A stretch of 64,000 nt of DNA from Dipteris shenzhenensis. Taxonomy: Eukaryota; Polypodiophyta; Polypodiopsida; Gleicheniales. This document shows positions 53,975-64,000 of the stretch, piece by piece. The stretch's first letter is position 1, and every line of letters starts with the position of its first letter. The position numbers were made by a program, and so were the translations under genes. The stretch lies in NCBI GenBank assembly GCA_047967505.1, contig CM106538.1; one strand, given 5' to 3'. The notes beneath the pieces are model-generated. The model ran no database searches. It was not told the origin of the DNA and saw only the letters and a program-made list of their open reading frames with translations.

Positions 53975-55360
53975 AGTCTTGCTCTATACATGATGAAGTT
54001 GCTTCTTGATTTCTTCCTCCTTCATCCTAAGGCCTCCCTCATCCTAAGGTTGTGTATGTTCGCCTTTATCTCCTCCACTATTTGCTCACATTGTGCAACA
54101 GCTTCATCTAAATCCCTTAGCATCTGTTGAAGCTACTTAAATTGCTCAAAAATATCAACATGGGCCGTTTCCAAGACTTCCACTATAGTTTGGAAATCTC
54201 TTAGGACAACGGACTACTTTTCATAATTGTCGAAAGCCACAAAAAGCTCAGGCATGGCCCTATCATAATCTTGTGTTGCAGGGTCTTGTAGATTACTCTT
54301 TGGACTTCCAATAGTGTTTTGAAAAAACAATCCTCATCGTGTGGCTACTACAACTTTCTCCACCATGGCTGCTCTCTACATCCTTCCTAGCCTGGAGAGT
54401 TGCCTCATTGTCTTCTCCACCCCGGCTACTCTCTGCCCCATCCTTCCTTGCCTTGAAGCTCTCTCAGTTCCTGCATCACCTTTCTGGTTTCTGCATTCTC
54501 CCTTTTCAGCTCCTCCATCATCTGGTATTTTTCAATGTTCAACGAACCTGTTCTACATGTTGCAGAGCTGTTTGTAAAGACCCTCCTTTTTGGCTCTCTG
54601 GTCTTCAAGCTCCTTTCGCATCATTGCTATCTCCTTGTCCGCGATGTCCCCATCACTTCTCACTTTGTTCAGCCTATCTTGGAGCTCCTTCATGTGCTTC
54701 TCTGCTTCTCTTCTATGCCTTTCCATGTCGATCATTTTTATAGCGGCCTCAACTTGTGCCTCCTCTACCTTGGCTTTTGCACCTTCCTTGAGAATTTTCT
54801 CAAGTTGCACTACCTTTGCTGCATCGGTGGCTTTCTCTTGTAGAAAATTCACCTTGTGAGACATCTACTTATCGTATTGATGACAATTGGGATTTGCCAT
54901 CCATGCAATTCTTCAGGTTGGTTAACACACTCTTGGAGATTGCCCTTGAGAAAGATACTTCACGTCCTTTTATTTGCTCTCTACTGCTTGAACCTACCAG
55001 AACTTCAAGGTTCCTCTCGTATTAGGAAAGACGTGAATGGTCTTCTTCAGCACATCTTGGAGGTCGGTTGGCAAGCTAGAAAGCTTGGCTCCACCACCAT
55101 CTTTACTAATTTGAGCGTTGGGGTATTCATCTAGAATATCCTGTCTCTTCCACTACTCAAAAAAGTGTGCTTGCAAACTACATCTAGAAATTCCTAGAGC
55201 ATTTTCAATCACACTTTCAGTAATCATAATCTTCTGACCTTGACAGAGTAGTTGCCCCTCCTTCACATTCACCTCCTGTACCAACCTGTTGAAGTTTTTG
55301 AGAGCATCAAAATTGGGCTTTGGAAGAGCAAGAGAGGAGCTCCCATATGTCACAATTTCA
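53975..55360 (-). pseudogene. Unknown multi-part coding cluster with coiled coil
   Basis: In minus-strand order: 55153-55353 (LPKPNFDALKNFNRLVQEV, KEGQLLCQGQKIMITESV, a compact alpha/beta-like block), a frame with stops at 54870-55140 (SLPTDLQDVLKKTI, HVFPNTRGTLKFW), and 54553-54864, a strong coiled coil of 103 residues (VVQLEKILKEGAKAK, MKELQDRLNKVRSDGD). I cannot assign the family. Arrangement resembles the cluster at 8400-10620: an N-terminal globular part and a coiled coil. It may be an accessory ORF of a mobile element or an old host gene relic. Confidence 0.42.
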
Positions 55361-55477
55361 AGATCAGGGGAGGAGAGGCTCTCGCACTGTGTTGCAGAGG
55401 GGGAGGAAAGATTGTGTGAGGACCTATCAGACTATGTAGGGTCCATTATGAGAGGGGATAGAAGTTGTAGGAAGAGT

Positions 55478-55750
55478 GCAAGGGAGATAGAAATGGTCGA
55501 GAGGGATAAAAGATGAAACAATTAAGGAAATGGAATAGTGGATGCTTGAGTTTGTAGTCCGATTGCAAGGGAGAAAGAAATGGTCGAGCGGGATAGAAGA
55601 TGAAACAATGAAGAAATGGAATAGTGGAGGCTTGAGTTTGTAGTCTGATTGCAAGTCTGATTGCAAGGGAGAACGAAATGGTTGAGAGGGATAGAAGACA
55701 AAATAGTTAAGGGGATGGAATAGCAGAGGCTTAAGTTTGTAGCCCGATTA
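55478..55750 (+). repeat. Tandem repeat, 87-98-bp unit, three copies
   Basis: Copies start at 55478, 55565 and 55663 with GCAAGGGAGA, contain GAAATGG.TGAG.GGGATA and AATGGAATAG, and end GTTTGTAG.C.GATT. The third copy is preceded by an 11-base local duplication (GTCTGATTGCAA). Confidence 0.85.
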
Positions 55751-55789
55751 CACTATCAAGGTGAAAGCCACCAGGATGGTTGGCCCAAA

Positions 55790-57180
55790 TTTTGATTAAT
55801 TCAGGGCGGAAGTACTAACTTGCATGGTAATGAGTGATTAGAGGTGGTGGCATCTAAGATTCCCATTCATGTCTATAGTGGCAGCTAAGACCCACCGGAC
55901 TGGTAGTTAATTAGCAGCCACCACAGTGACCCACAATTACTCACCTTCCAATTACCACCATTGGGCTTGCATGCATGATTACTATGAGTGCAGTAAACTA
56001 CCAGTCACCGGGCTTGCATGCTCAGGAAGTACTAGAGTGCACGGTAATGAGGGATTAGAGGTAATAAGGATTTATGATTTACATTTGTGGGAATTACTGC
56101 TCGGGTTGTGGTGGCTCTCATCAGTCACGTTTGTCATGGCTACGATTCCACTGAGCTAGCAATTAAAATTACTAGCCATTGCTCACCCACCACCGGGCTT
56201 AAGTAGGCATGATCACTATGAGTGCACTAAAAATTACTAGTCACTGGGCTCACATACTTGAGAATAGAGTACTAGAGTGCATGGTAATGAGTGATTAGAG
56301 GTGATTAGGCTTCATGATTTACGTTTGTGGGAATTACTTCCCAGTGGTGGTGGCTGTCATCAGCCATGTCTATCATGGCTACGATTCCACTGGGTTGGCA
56401 GTTAAAATTATCAACCACCACTCACCCACCACTAGGCTTAAGCATGCATGATCACTACTAGGAGTGCAATAAAAATTACCAGTCTCATCGGGCTCGCATG
56501 CTCAGTAGAGTACTAGAGTGCATGGCAATGAGTGATTATAGCCACGTTTGTCATGGCTATGTTTCCAATGGGTTGGCAATTAAAATTACCGGCCACTGTA
56601 GTGGCCTGCTCACCCACCACCGGGCTTAAGCATGCATGATCACTACTAGGAGTGTAGTAAAAATTACCAGTAGGGTACTAGAGTGCATGGTAATGAGTGA
56701 TTAGAGGTGATTAGGCTCCATGATTTACTTTTGTGGGAATTACTAGTTGGTGGTGGTGGCTATCATCAGCCACGTCTATCATGGCTACCATTCCACCAGG
56801 CTGGCAGTTAAAATTACCAGCCACCACTGGGCTTAAGCATGCATGATCACTACGAGTGCAGTAAACAATTACTAGTCTCACCGGGATCACATGCTCAATA
56901 GAGAACTAGAGTGCATAGTAATGAGTGATTAGAGCTTCATAATTTACCTTTGTGGGAATTACTGCTGGTGGCGATGCCTCTCATCAACCATGTCTGTCGT
57001 GGCTAAGATTCCACCGGGATGGCAATTAATTACTAGCCACAGGAGTCGCTGCTCACCCACCACATGGCTTTCGCTTCATGATTACCAACCCATTTGGGGT
57101 GGAGCCTAAGATTCCATCACAGTGGCTTGCAATTAATATGGATGGAACCCCAGGCTCCAGACACCACCACGGTGGCTCAA
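55790..57180 (+). repeat. Satellite-like array, about 235-bp unit, six copies
   Basis: Each unit has TACTAGAGTGCATGGTAATG, ATTTACxTTTGTGGGAATTACT, GTCATCAGCCA, CATGGCTACGATTCCAC, then CTCACCCACCAC and GCTTAAGCATGCATGATCAC. Unit anchors fall at about 55811, 56029, 56269, 56510, 56675 and 56903, so spacing is 218, 240, 241, 165 and 228. The 165 copy lacks an internal block. Copies are clearly diverged. No gene overlaps. Confidence 0.88.
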
Positions 57181-57789
57181 ACAAGTTTTATAATATATAA
57201 GATCCGTGGCATTGGCATTTTACTATGTTGCTCTCATCTGCCCCTACTCTGCTACTTTGCTCCACATGCTTTGCTACTTTGCTCCACACCCCTCCTCAAG
57301 CTCTTTTCTGCCCCTGCTCTATGTTTCTCCATGCTCCCTCCTTCAACTCTCATCACTCATCTGCTTCCCTATTCATCTGCTGCTCACCCACTCATCTTCA
57401 TATAAGGTGATTGCGTTGCACTCACTTGGAATAGAAATGCTGGCACTAGTGGAGACCCTTCATTCCCACAGTCAATTCCCCCCACATCTACATGTCACCA
57501 CCTTAGATGACATGCTCACAGAGGGCCTCTTTATGGATGTGTTATATGGGTTCCCCCTAGACGTTGATGAAGGCCTCAGTATTTTCATAGTAGAGTACTC
57601 TCTATTTGTTGGGGGGGGGGCGTAATCTGAGTCCTGGCAATGTGCATGCTCTTTGACCTCTCCATCGTATCCTCCTTTGGCTCCCAAAAAATTTTAATGC
57701 AACAAGCTAGACTGGCAGAAATGTTGAGTTGTACAAATTCCCTCTTGCTCAGATGCTCCTCAGACGAGGCTTTCAACAATGGTGGCTAG
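57181..57789. other. No recognisable gene
   Basis: Plus frames 57094-57405 and 57206-57625 (103 and 139 codons) are Leu/Ser/Pro-rich, with no domain recognised. TATAATATATAAGATC at 57191 looks like a TATA box, but no gene can be tied to it. Confidence 0.4.
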
Positions 57790-58130
57790 ATGAAATCTTT
57801 TGGCCTCTAAGGCTCTCAATGATCTTTTGGCTCACTGGATGTAATGTTTTGGTCTCTAAGGCTCTCAGCAATTGCTGAGTTTTTATTACATTTATGTAAT
57901 CTCTTTTTGTTCAATTTGAGGCTCTTGGTATGCACTGTTGTTAGCTTTTATATCTGAATGGTTATGGTCACTAGCTGTAATCTTTTGGCCTTTAAGGATC
58001 TTAGCAATTGCCAAGTTTTAAGAAATGTAAGATCCTCTATTTAATTTTTTCTCCGTATAAGTTGTTAATTTTTATGTAACCTGTGATGTATATTGTAATC
58101 CCTTTTGCTCAATTTTCACTCGATAAATTG
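57790..58130 (+). repeat. Degenerate repeats around ATCTTTTGGCCTCTAAGG
   Basis: The phrase occurs at about 57793, 57839 and 57977 followed by CTCTCAGCAATTGC-type text. Loose tandem structure, T-rich. Confidence 0.6.
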
Positions 58131-58291
58131 TACTTTTTTCCTCATTTACGTTTATTGCAAAAAAGACTAAAATACCGTTAAAGCAGGACTATAATTTCCT
58201 TGTTTTATGACCAAAATAGCGCTAAAATAACTCCAACAACCCACCGTTGTTGCATGGAGATACATCTAGAAAAATACAATTAGACTTTCAT

Positions 58292-58457
58292 AAAATGCAA
58301 TTGAGGATATGGACCTTGAGGGGTCACCTCTAGGGGCAAGGGCCATATCGACATGCATTATACAATATCTAGGATGCCATTGGACAGAAATGGCATGTTG
58401 ATATGGCCCTTGCCCCTAGAGGGGACCCCTCAAGGGCCATATTGTCAATTGCATTTT
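58292..58457. repeat. Perfectly spaced inverted repeat (hairpin), 65-bp arms
   Basis: Arms 58292-58356 and 58393-58457 are reverse complements with no gap and only five mismatches by my alignment (about 92 percent), separated by 36 bases. Inner arm sequence includes CTCTAGGGGCAAGGGCCATA. A transcript would fold into a hairpin of about 166 nt, similar in size to plant microRNA precursors or to a fold-back MITE. Which it is cannot be told; no target duplication is obvious. Confidence 0.85.
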
Positions 58458-58507
58458 GCTTGGTTGCACAACAGAATACATTTTCCTTGGTACATAAATA
58501 TATAACT

Positions 58508-59100
58508 CCAAGAACTAGTGCGGTGGCTATCATAGATATCCTTCTATTTGCCAGTGCACTGGTCATCATAGACCTCCCCCTATAATATGTAAAAATAGGT
58601 AATGGAGCTTTAACTCCAAGAACCAGTGCAGTGGTCTCTCCAAGACAACCTTGAATTTTGGGCGATGACAAGTCATCAGTGTTGAGGTGATGCTTAGAAT
58701 GATAGATTGCATTTCATTATTATGCCAAAAACTAGTGCAATGGTCTCTCCAAGTTGCATGGGCAAAGATGTGATAAAAGGCTACACAATGACAGGTGGTC
58801 AAGCTAGAGATTGCACTGCGGCGGTGTTCAGAATGATACATTGTCTCACATTATTATGCCAAGAACCAATGCGGTGGCCTCTCCAAGCCAACCTTCAATT
58901 TTAATGATCTGCATGTGTGTGGTGCCAAGTGTGAGGTGGTAAAGCTGCTGGCAAAAGGCTACACGATGATAAGTGGGCATGTAGCTTAGGCTAGAGATTG
59001 CGCTACGGGAAGCAGTGCAAAGATGCCATGTGTCAAGCTATGTGGTGTTCAAAATAAATAGATTACATCTCACTATTACGCTAGTGCACCATCATGACGT
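58508..59100 (+). repeat. Degenerate tandem repeat, 108-134-bp unit
   Basis: The phrase CCAAGAACCAGTGCAGTGGT or close relatives starts at about 58508, 58616, 58725 and 58859, each followed by CTCTCCAAG-type text in the last three. Shared secondary strings are AAAGGCTACAC and GCTAGAGATTGC. Frames across it are artefacts. Confidence 0.75.
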
Positions 59101-59313
59101 CAAAAAAATTTCTAGCAAGAGCGCGGGTCCGTGAAAAATTCAAATATTCACCCAAGAGTGCATCATGTCACGGCCCCAAAATGGTCTTGCAAATAGTTTT
59201 GTGATTGGCTACACCCAAGCAAACATTGATCCATACCTAACTAGATTAGACATTCCTAACGTTTAGTGCTAGCTATTCTTTTTTGTACTTGAAGCCATTG
59301 GCTTGGCTTCATG

Positions 59314-59577
59314 CTATATGTAGGCAATCTCGGCTAGTGCCTTCTTGTTAAGCAAAGATCTCTTATTGGCAAGGATAATGGTAATCTTTGAATTTGCCCA
59401 TTTTGTCACAGTGAACTCAACACTGGATGGATTGGGATACCTGAAGCATATAGCATTAATGGTATCATCAACCAGACCTTTTTTCTGCTCTTTAAATTGA
59501 ATAAAGCAATCTCTGTACTTGTTATGAACTATAGAATGCATGAAGGCCATGATGTCCTTCCCCCGTGCATCCATCAA
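59314..59577 (-). other. Open frame of unknown function
   Basis: 87 codons, starting MMDARGKDIMAFMHSIVH, with KWANSKITIILANKRSL near the end. It has a plausible mixed amino-acid composition, unlike the low-complexity frames nearby, but I recognise no domain. Could be a fragment of an unidentified mobile-element ORF. Confidence 0.25.
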
Positions 59578-60215
59578 GATGCCGCCATCTTAGTGATATC
59601 ATAGAAGATCGTACCATCACCCTCTTGCATGTCTACATCTGAATCCTCCCCGCTCCCAGTGCTTCCCCCAAAGCACTGTGCCATGCATCCTCCTATGCTA
59701 GAGCTCTCCCTGCCATATCATGAGACGAGCTACTACAATGGGCACATGCCTCTAGAGAAGGGGCTCCCGATTGCACATTGGTGGCTCTGCAATCTAGAAG
59801 GGTCTCCAGACGGTAGGGAAGAAGGGACTCTTGATGATCGAGAAGAAGGCTGGTGGCTCTGCCGCCTGCTAGGCTATCTCGACTCCACCAGAGTAATCTA
59901 AGGTGGTGTGGGTGAGGGGTGGTTTGGAGTTTGTACTCTCGACTCATGAGGGGTGTTCTGAGTGCTGGTCATGTATGTATATAACTCCTGTGGAGTGGGA
60001 GGGTGCCCAAAATGTTATATATAACTGCTGTAATAAGGCATCTCGAGGGTCAGGTGCGGAACTTGAAGAGCTTCCTGGCCACATGATGAACTGTTGAAAA
60101 GAAGACAAGAAGATTAGAAGAGAAGAGAAGAAGGGTTGAAGATAGGAAGAGTAGAGAAGAGAAGAGAAGAAAGAAAGAAGAGAAGAGAAGAGAAGAGAAG
60201 AAAGAAAGAAGTAAG
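59578..60215. other. No recognisable gene; purine-rich end
   Basis: The stretch has a 90-codon plus frame without a domain (59629-59901) and becomes a GA-rich run with AGAAG repeats at 60100-60210. Confidence 0.45.
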
Positions 60216-60850
60216 AGGGGTGTTTTCCATCACGCATGCCCTCTTTCCATATGCATATATAAAAGTGTTATGCCAATTTCCCAATTTCCCTCATGCAATT
60301 CCGTGATTTCCATCATGCATGCTCTCTTTCTTTATCCCAGGTCCTCATGCTATAGTCCAAATTCCCTCATGCAATCCCTTATTTCCATCATGCATGCAAT
60401 CCCTTATTTCCTCATGAATGCTTAAGGCATTGAAAATTTGACTTAAACATGCATGCAAGGGAAAGGACAAGGGAAGGATCAAGAAAGAGAAGAGAAAGAG
60501 AAGGAAGAATGGAAGGAGAGTAGAGAAGAGAAGAGAGGAAAGAAAGAAGAGGGGTGTTTTCCATCATGCATGCCCTCTTTCCATATGCATATATAAAAGA
60601 GTTATGCCAATTTCCCTCATGCAATCCCGTGATTTCCATCATGCATGCCCTCTATCTTTATCCCGCCCTCATGTTGCAGTCCAATTTCCCTCATGCAATC
60701 CCTTATTTCCATCATGCATGCAATCCCTTACTTCCTCACGAATGCTTAAGGCATTGTAAATTTGACTTAAACATGCATGCAAGGGAAAGGAGAAGAGAAG
60801 GATCAAGAAAGAGAAGAGAAAGAGAAGGAAGAATGGAAGGAGAAGGGAGA
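60216..60850 (+). repeat. 332-bp tandem duplication
   Basis: TGTTTTCCATCA is at 60221 and again at 60553. The two copies share CTCTTTCCATATGCATATAT, CATCATGCATGCAATCCCTT and GGCATTG.AAATTTGACTTAA and end in GA-rich DNA (GGAAGGATCAAGAAAGAGAA near 60472 and a close copy near 60803). Identity is high by eye, so the duplication is recent. Confidence 0.85.
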
Positions 60851-60930
60851 TGGGAGAATGGTAGGAGAAGGGAGAAGGGAGAAGGGGAAGGAGAAGGAGA
60901 AGGAGAAGGAGAAGGAGAAGAAGGATAGAA
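60851..60930 (+). repeat. GGAGAA microsatellite-like tract
   Basis: Runs of GGAGAA and GAAGGA units with an all-purine strand, attached to the end of the second 332-bp copy. Confidence 0.8.
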
Positions 60931-61335
60931 CTGTAAAACTGTAGAACTGTCATAGCGCATCTATAGACATGACTAACAGCGCATCTATAGGCATGGCTGC
61001 ACAGTTCAAATTATAGTTAGATGCACTCCGATAGACGAATCTCAACAAAATATGACAATGACAGAATGACAGTCTCCAAAAAGAACAAAAGTACCCAAAA
61101 AAAATTCTTTCTTGCATGCGACAAAGGACAAATCTGAAGAGAACAACTTTCTACACATACAAGAAGCATCATAGATTGAGAGAGAAGAGCAACTGACAAG
61201 AGACTTACCTTGGATAGATGTATGAAAAGCTTCTTCTCTTTCTTCTCAAAAGCTTCTTCTCCCTCTTGCCTTATGGCTTCCTTCTTCACCCTCTTCTCTT
61301 GTATGCTTAGAGTTGAGTACAAGAGAAATGCACAT
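60931..61335. other. No recognisable gene
   Basis: GCGCATCTATAG occurs twice at 60956 and 60979. Otherwise short frames only. Confidence 0.4.
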
Positions 61336-61475
61336 TCACTCAAGATTCTGTTTATGAGTCCAAGCTAATCTATCTTGGAACCTAATTGACTTGAGGTACA
61401 TGTCATGAGCATTCTCTTCATCATGTTTCCACATAGGTTTCATCCACCTTAGAGTGCTCCATAGATCCTGAGGAA
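61336..61475 (+). repeat. LTR fragment (3' half), family of 36825-37149
   Basis: CTCAAGATTCTGTTTATGAG through CCACCTTAGAGTGCTCCATAG to ACACATATTTTG matches the end of the minus-strand LTR at 36825-36970 with few changes. It stops where that LTR ends. No primer-binding site follows and the 5' half is missing. Confidence 0.8.
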
Positions 61476-61586
61476 CACATATTTTGTTGGGAAGCCCCCA
61501 ACTTCAGGTAAGTGAAGTACATCTCATTTTGTTACATGTCCATTGTTGTAGTTGTTATATCATATAGAGTGTACTCATAAGCCATA

Positions 61587-62072
61587 TTGTGCACTTGTGT
61601 CATTTCTGTGATGACTTTTGAGTTATTTATGAACGTGCATGAAGTCACAGAAGATGAAGGTGTAGAGGGCCCACATGCTGAGGTTTCACAGGCTGCAATG
61701 CAAGGTGCTACGCTGGAAGATCTCACCTTTTCGAGCATCCTAGTGCATGACACAATGATCGAGTATCAGCGGGTGACGAGGGAGAATGAGCGCCTGCAAG
61801 CTGAAGTCAATCACCTACATGCCATTCTCTAACAAGATGGCCAAAGGCAAGACCTCGAAAATGCCTACAAGGAGCAATGCCACATTGCCACTTCATATGC
61901 TCAACAATCACGAGATGCGCAAGTCGCTCTCCAACACATTGAAGATGGCGGCCGTGTTCACAACTTGAGTCCAAATTTTGTGGGCTTGGCAACCAGAAAA
62001 CCATCCACTCTTCCATCACGTATCACTTTTGTGGATAATGGGCCTTTATGTCCACATGCAAGGCAGTTTTGA
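61587..62072 (+). pseudogene. Coiled-coil open frame upstream of the CACTA transposase
   Basis: One frame of about 161 codons with a single in-frame TAA at 61830-61832. It begins MCTCVISVMTFELFM, passes through an acidic stretch, then heptad-like text (RENERLQAEVNHLHAIL, stop, QDLENAYKEQCHIATS). It ends with FVDNGPLCPHARQF and a stop at about 62070. I recognise no family. It could be a CACTA accessory gene or unrelated captured sequence. Confidence 0.4.
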
Positions 62073-63580
62073 TGTGGACAATGCATGACTTCCCAAGCTA
62101 TGGAGAGTGTTCAGGTAAGCATTGAACTTTTAATTATGACTAGGGAATTGATGTGGCACCCTAAACCCACCTTGCTTATGAAATTGTGTCTATTGTTTAG
62201 GTCTCACTACATCGGGTTACCATGCATGTCTTGTTTGTGGTCCTTCGCTAGTTGCTTCACGGCTAGAGGACTTGAATGAGGTCATCTATGAGAATCACCA
62301 TCGATTTCTCCCACCTGATCATCCTAGATATGTCAACCCTTGGGATGAAGTCCCCCCATAGTCACTCACTGCAGGAGATTGGAAGACAATTTGGGACCTT
62401 CCCACAATGACTCCTCCACTTGGCATGAGCTGGTAAGGGCTTGTAACTATTGTGTGCTATTATGAATGGAAATAATTATTGGACGCTAACACCATCTTTT
62501 GTTTAGGTACTCGATCTTTTATCGACAACCATATTGGTCCCACCTCAAGATCAATCACCTGCTTGATCCCATGCATATCTACAAGAATGTGGCATCTACC
62601 ATTTGGGCACATTTAAATAGGACACGAGATTCCTTGAGCATAAGGGAGGATCTACACAACATAGGGACAATGCATGAAGCTTGGCCACAAGAGAGGCCAA
62701 ATGGGCATGTCTTTTTACCCCGTGCACCATGGAAGTTATCAAAGCTAGAGATGGTGGTGTGAAGCATGCTATCACTACAATTCATACTCCCACTGTGGAT
62801 GCATGAGGTGTTTGAAGGGGGCCTTCACAAAGATTAAGAAAAGAGGGGTAGAGCAATTATACGGCTTGAAATGTCATGATTGGCACAAGATGCTCCAAGT
62901 AACTATGACTTGGCATAATCTCTTTTTCCTTCCAAATTTGTGAGTGTGGAAGCAACTAATCAACCATCGCTCATGTGTTCAATTCATACTACATACTAGC
63001 ATTTCTCATAGTGCATCGAAGGGCATGAAGGATTGTATTTACAAGATGGGCAAGCTTGTGAGGTGCTTCACACCATACAAAATGTGAAGCATATCAATGC
63101 GTGATGCAAGGTTTTCATATTGCTAATATGATTTTTTCTTTCTAGATATGTGAGCTCAAAGGAAATGGATCCCACCATGCTTGAGGATGCTCAAGTTATG
63201 TCACTAGAGGTGGTTTGTTTAGTGGAGGAGACCTTTCCATGTTCTATTCTCACAAGCCAACTACATCTTGTAGTGCATTTGGTTGATGAGATTGCTATAT
63301 GCGACATTGTACATGCATGTTGGTTGTTCTTCCTCGATCTCTTCATGAAGACCTTGAAGGATTTTGTGAGGCAAAATTCAAGGTCCGAAGGTACAATGGC
63401 CGAGGGTTGGTTGGTACAAGAGTAACTTGTATATATTTCTTAGTTTCTTATTGATGTGGATAGCTCTCTCCCACGACTATGGAGAGATGAAGAAGACCTG
63501 AGGATTACATGTATTGTGTCTCAAGGGAAAGGACGGAGCAAAGTAATGGATCAAGAGTTGTTTGATAATCTAAACCTCTA
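62073..63580 (+). pseudogene. CACTA (En/Spm) TNP2-type transposase relic
   Basis: Motif order fits TNP2 of plant CACTA transposons. WTMHDFPSYGECS (62076-62114) is joined, across an 86-base intron (62115-62200, GTAAGC...TTTAG), to LTTSGYHACLVCG, a C-x2-C site, and FLPPDHPRYVNPWDEVP. A second intron at 62433-62506 leads to YSIFYRQPYW, LLDPMHIYKNVASTIW and LSIREDLHN, WPQERPNG, HVFLPRAPWKLSK (62507-62760). After a shift, LYGLKCHDWHKMLQ follows. 63150-63425 carries the DUF4218-like block (LHLVVHLVDEIAICDIVHA, NSRSEGTMAEGWL). Stops at 62763, 62940 and later break it. The transposase would act on CACTA ends; none are visible here. Confidence 0.85.
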
Positions 63581-64000
63581 GTGCATGCTTAATAGAAGGC
63601 TTTAAAGAGGGAAGGGAAAAGGTTTAAGAATTTCAACAATGCATTGACCATGGACGTGATGATGATAGTGATACAAGAGAGGAGGATGATCATGAGATAG
63701 GAGATACAGATATTCAGGCCATTACCGATGAGGACGAGCCTGCCATTGGTGATGATGATTTTGATGAGCATAGTAGCACAATTAGTAGTGGGCTAAATGT
63801 ATTTGTACATCTCCACATTGGTTTGGATATTGAAGTAGATAGTTTGGCAAGGGTTGATCTCATTGAGGATGAGATCGACCATCATTCTCTCATCCAAATT
63901 TCTTACACATTGGCAAAACTATTTTATACATTGTCTCATTCTCCTCACCTCACTTAACTTTTGTATATGTGTGTTTGGTAAAAAGCATATTAAAGTGTGA
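63581..64000 (+). other. Likely CACTA transposase tail, acidic repeat; window edge
   Basis: A run rich in GAT/GAG codons (63655-63790) would encode Asp/Glu-rich protein in one frame, as seen at some TNP2 C-termini, but stops interrupt it and no defined domain was seen. The sequence runs off the window. Confidence 0.35.

Noticed and set aside
57206-57625. 139-codon frame after the satellite array
   Set aside because: Composition is Leu/Ser/His-biased without domain; no evidence that it is a gene.
60669-60960. Leu/Ser/Pro-rich frames
   Set aside because: Low-complexity translation of GA-rich repeats.

Overview
The window is nuclear DNA of a land plant. The one gene that can be assembled end to end is a plant CDPK-related protein kinase (CRK) with eleven exons and canonical GT-AG introns. 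Nearly everything else is decayed plant-type transposable elements and tandem repeats, which points to a large, repeat-rich genome such as that of a fern or lycophyte. Nothing here fixes the species, and the lineage guess is inference.

Layout. 1-4822: two minus-strand Ty1/copia pieces fused tail to head (A and B). B keeps a partial 5' LTR but has lost its reverse transcriptase. 5450-7884: a broken Helitron Rep/Pif1-helicase gene on the plus strand. 8400-11290: decayed minus-strand coding sequence of unknown family with a coiled coil. 11290-12000: copia piece D. 12150-17600: no recognised gene. 17600-25524: CRK leader and gene, with upstream ORFs before the start codon. 26460-30650: no recognised gene, two tandem repeats. 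30660-31568: Ty3/gypsy integrase piece (minus). 31579-37500: copia element E with both LTRs, in which the C-terminal integrase, the reverse transcriptase and most of RNase H are replaced by a 2.24-kb insertion bounded by inverted LTR-like ends. 37500-43515: mostly unrecognised DNA with a 0.39-kb duplicated segment and a GA minisatellite. 43516-44515: a broken protein-kinase-like domain unrelated to the CRK. 44720-46060: Ty3/gypsy reverse transcriptase/RNase H relic (minus). 46788-48730: a solo LTR abutting a copia RT-RNase H piece with its 3' LTR (F). 48731-51035: copia element C (minus). 51036-51600: another LTR-like block. 53600-55360: a second unrecognised coiled-coil ORF cluster. 55478-57180: tandem repeats including a roughly 235-bp satellite. 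58292-58457: a near-perfect 65-bp-arm hairpin. 58508-60930: further tandem repeats. 61336-61475: an LTR fragment of the same family as the one at 36825-37149. 61587 to the end: a CACTA (En/Spm) TNP2-type transposase relic with recognisable introns.

Function. The CRK gene looks functional: kinase motifs intact, all exon phases consistent, 580 residues predicted. All transposon genes examined carry stops, frameshifts or missing catalytic blocks, so none looks autonomous. They form a graveyard of nested and recombined insertions around the CRK locus. No tRNA, rRNA or CRISPR array was seen.
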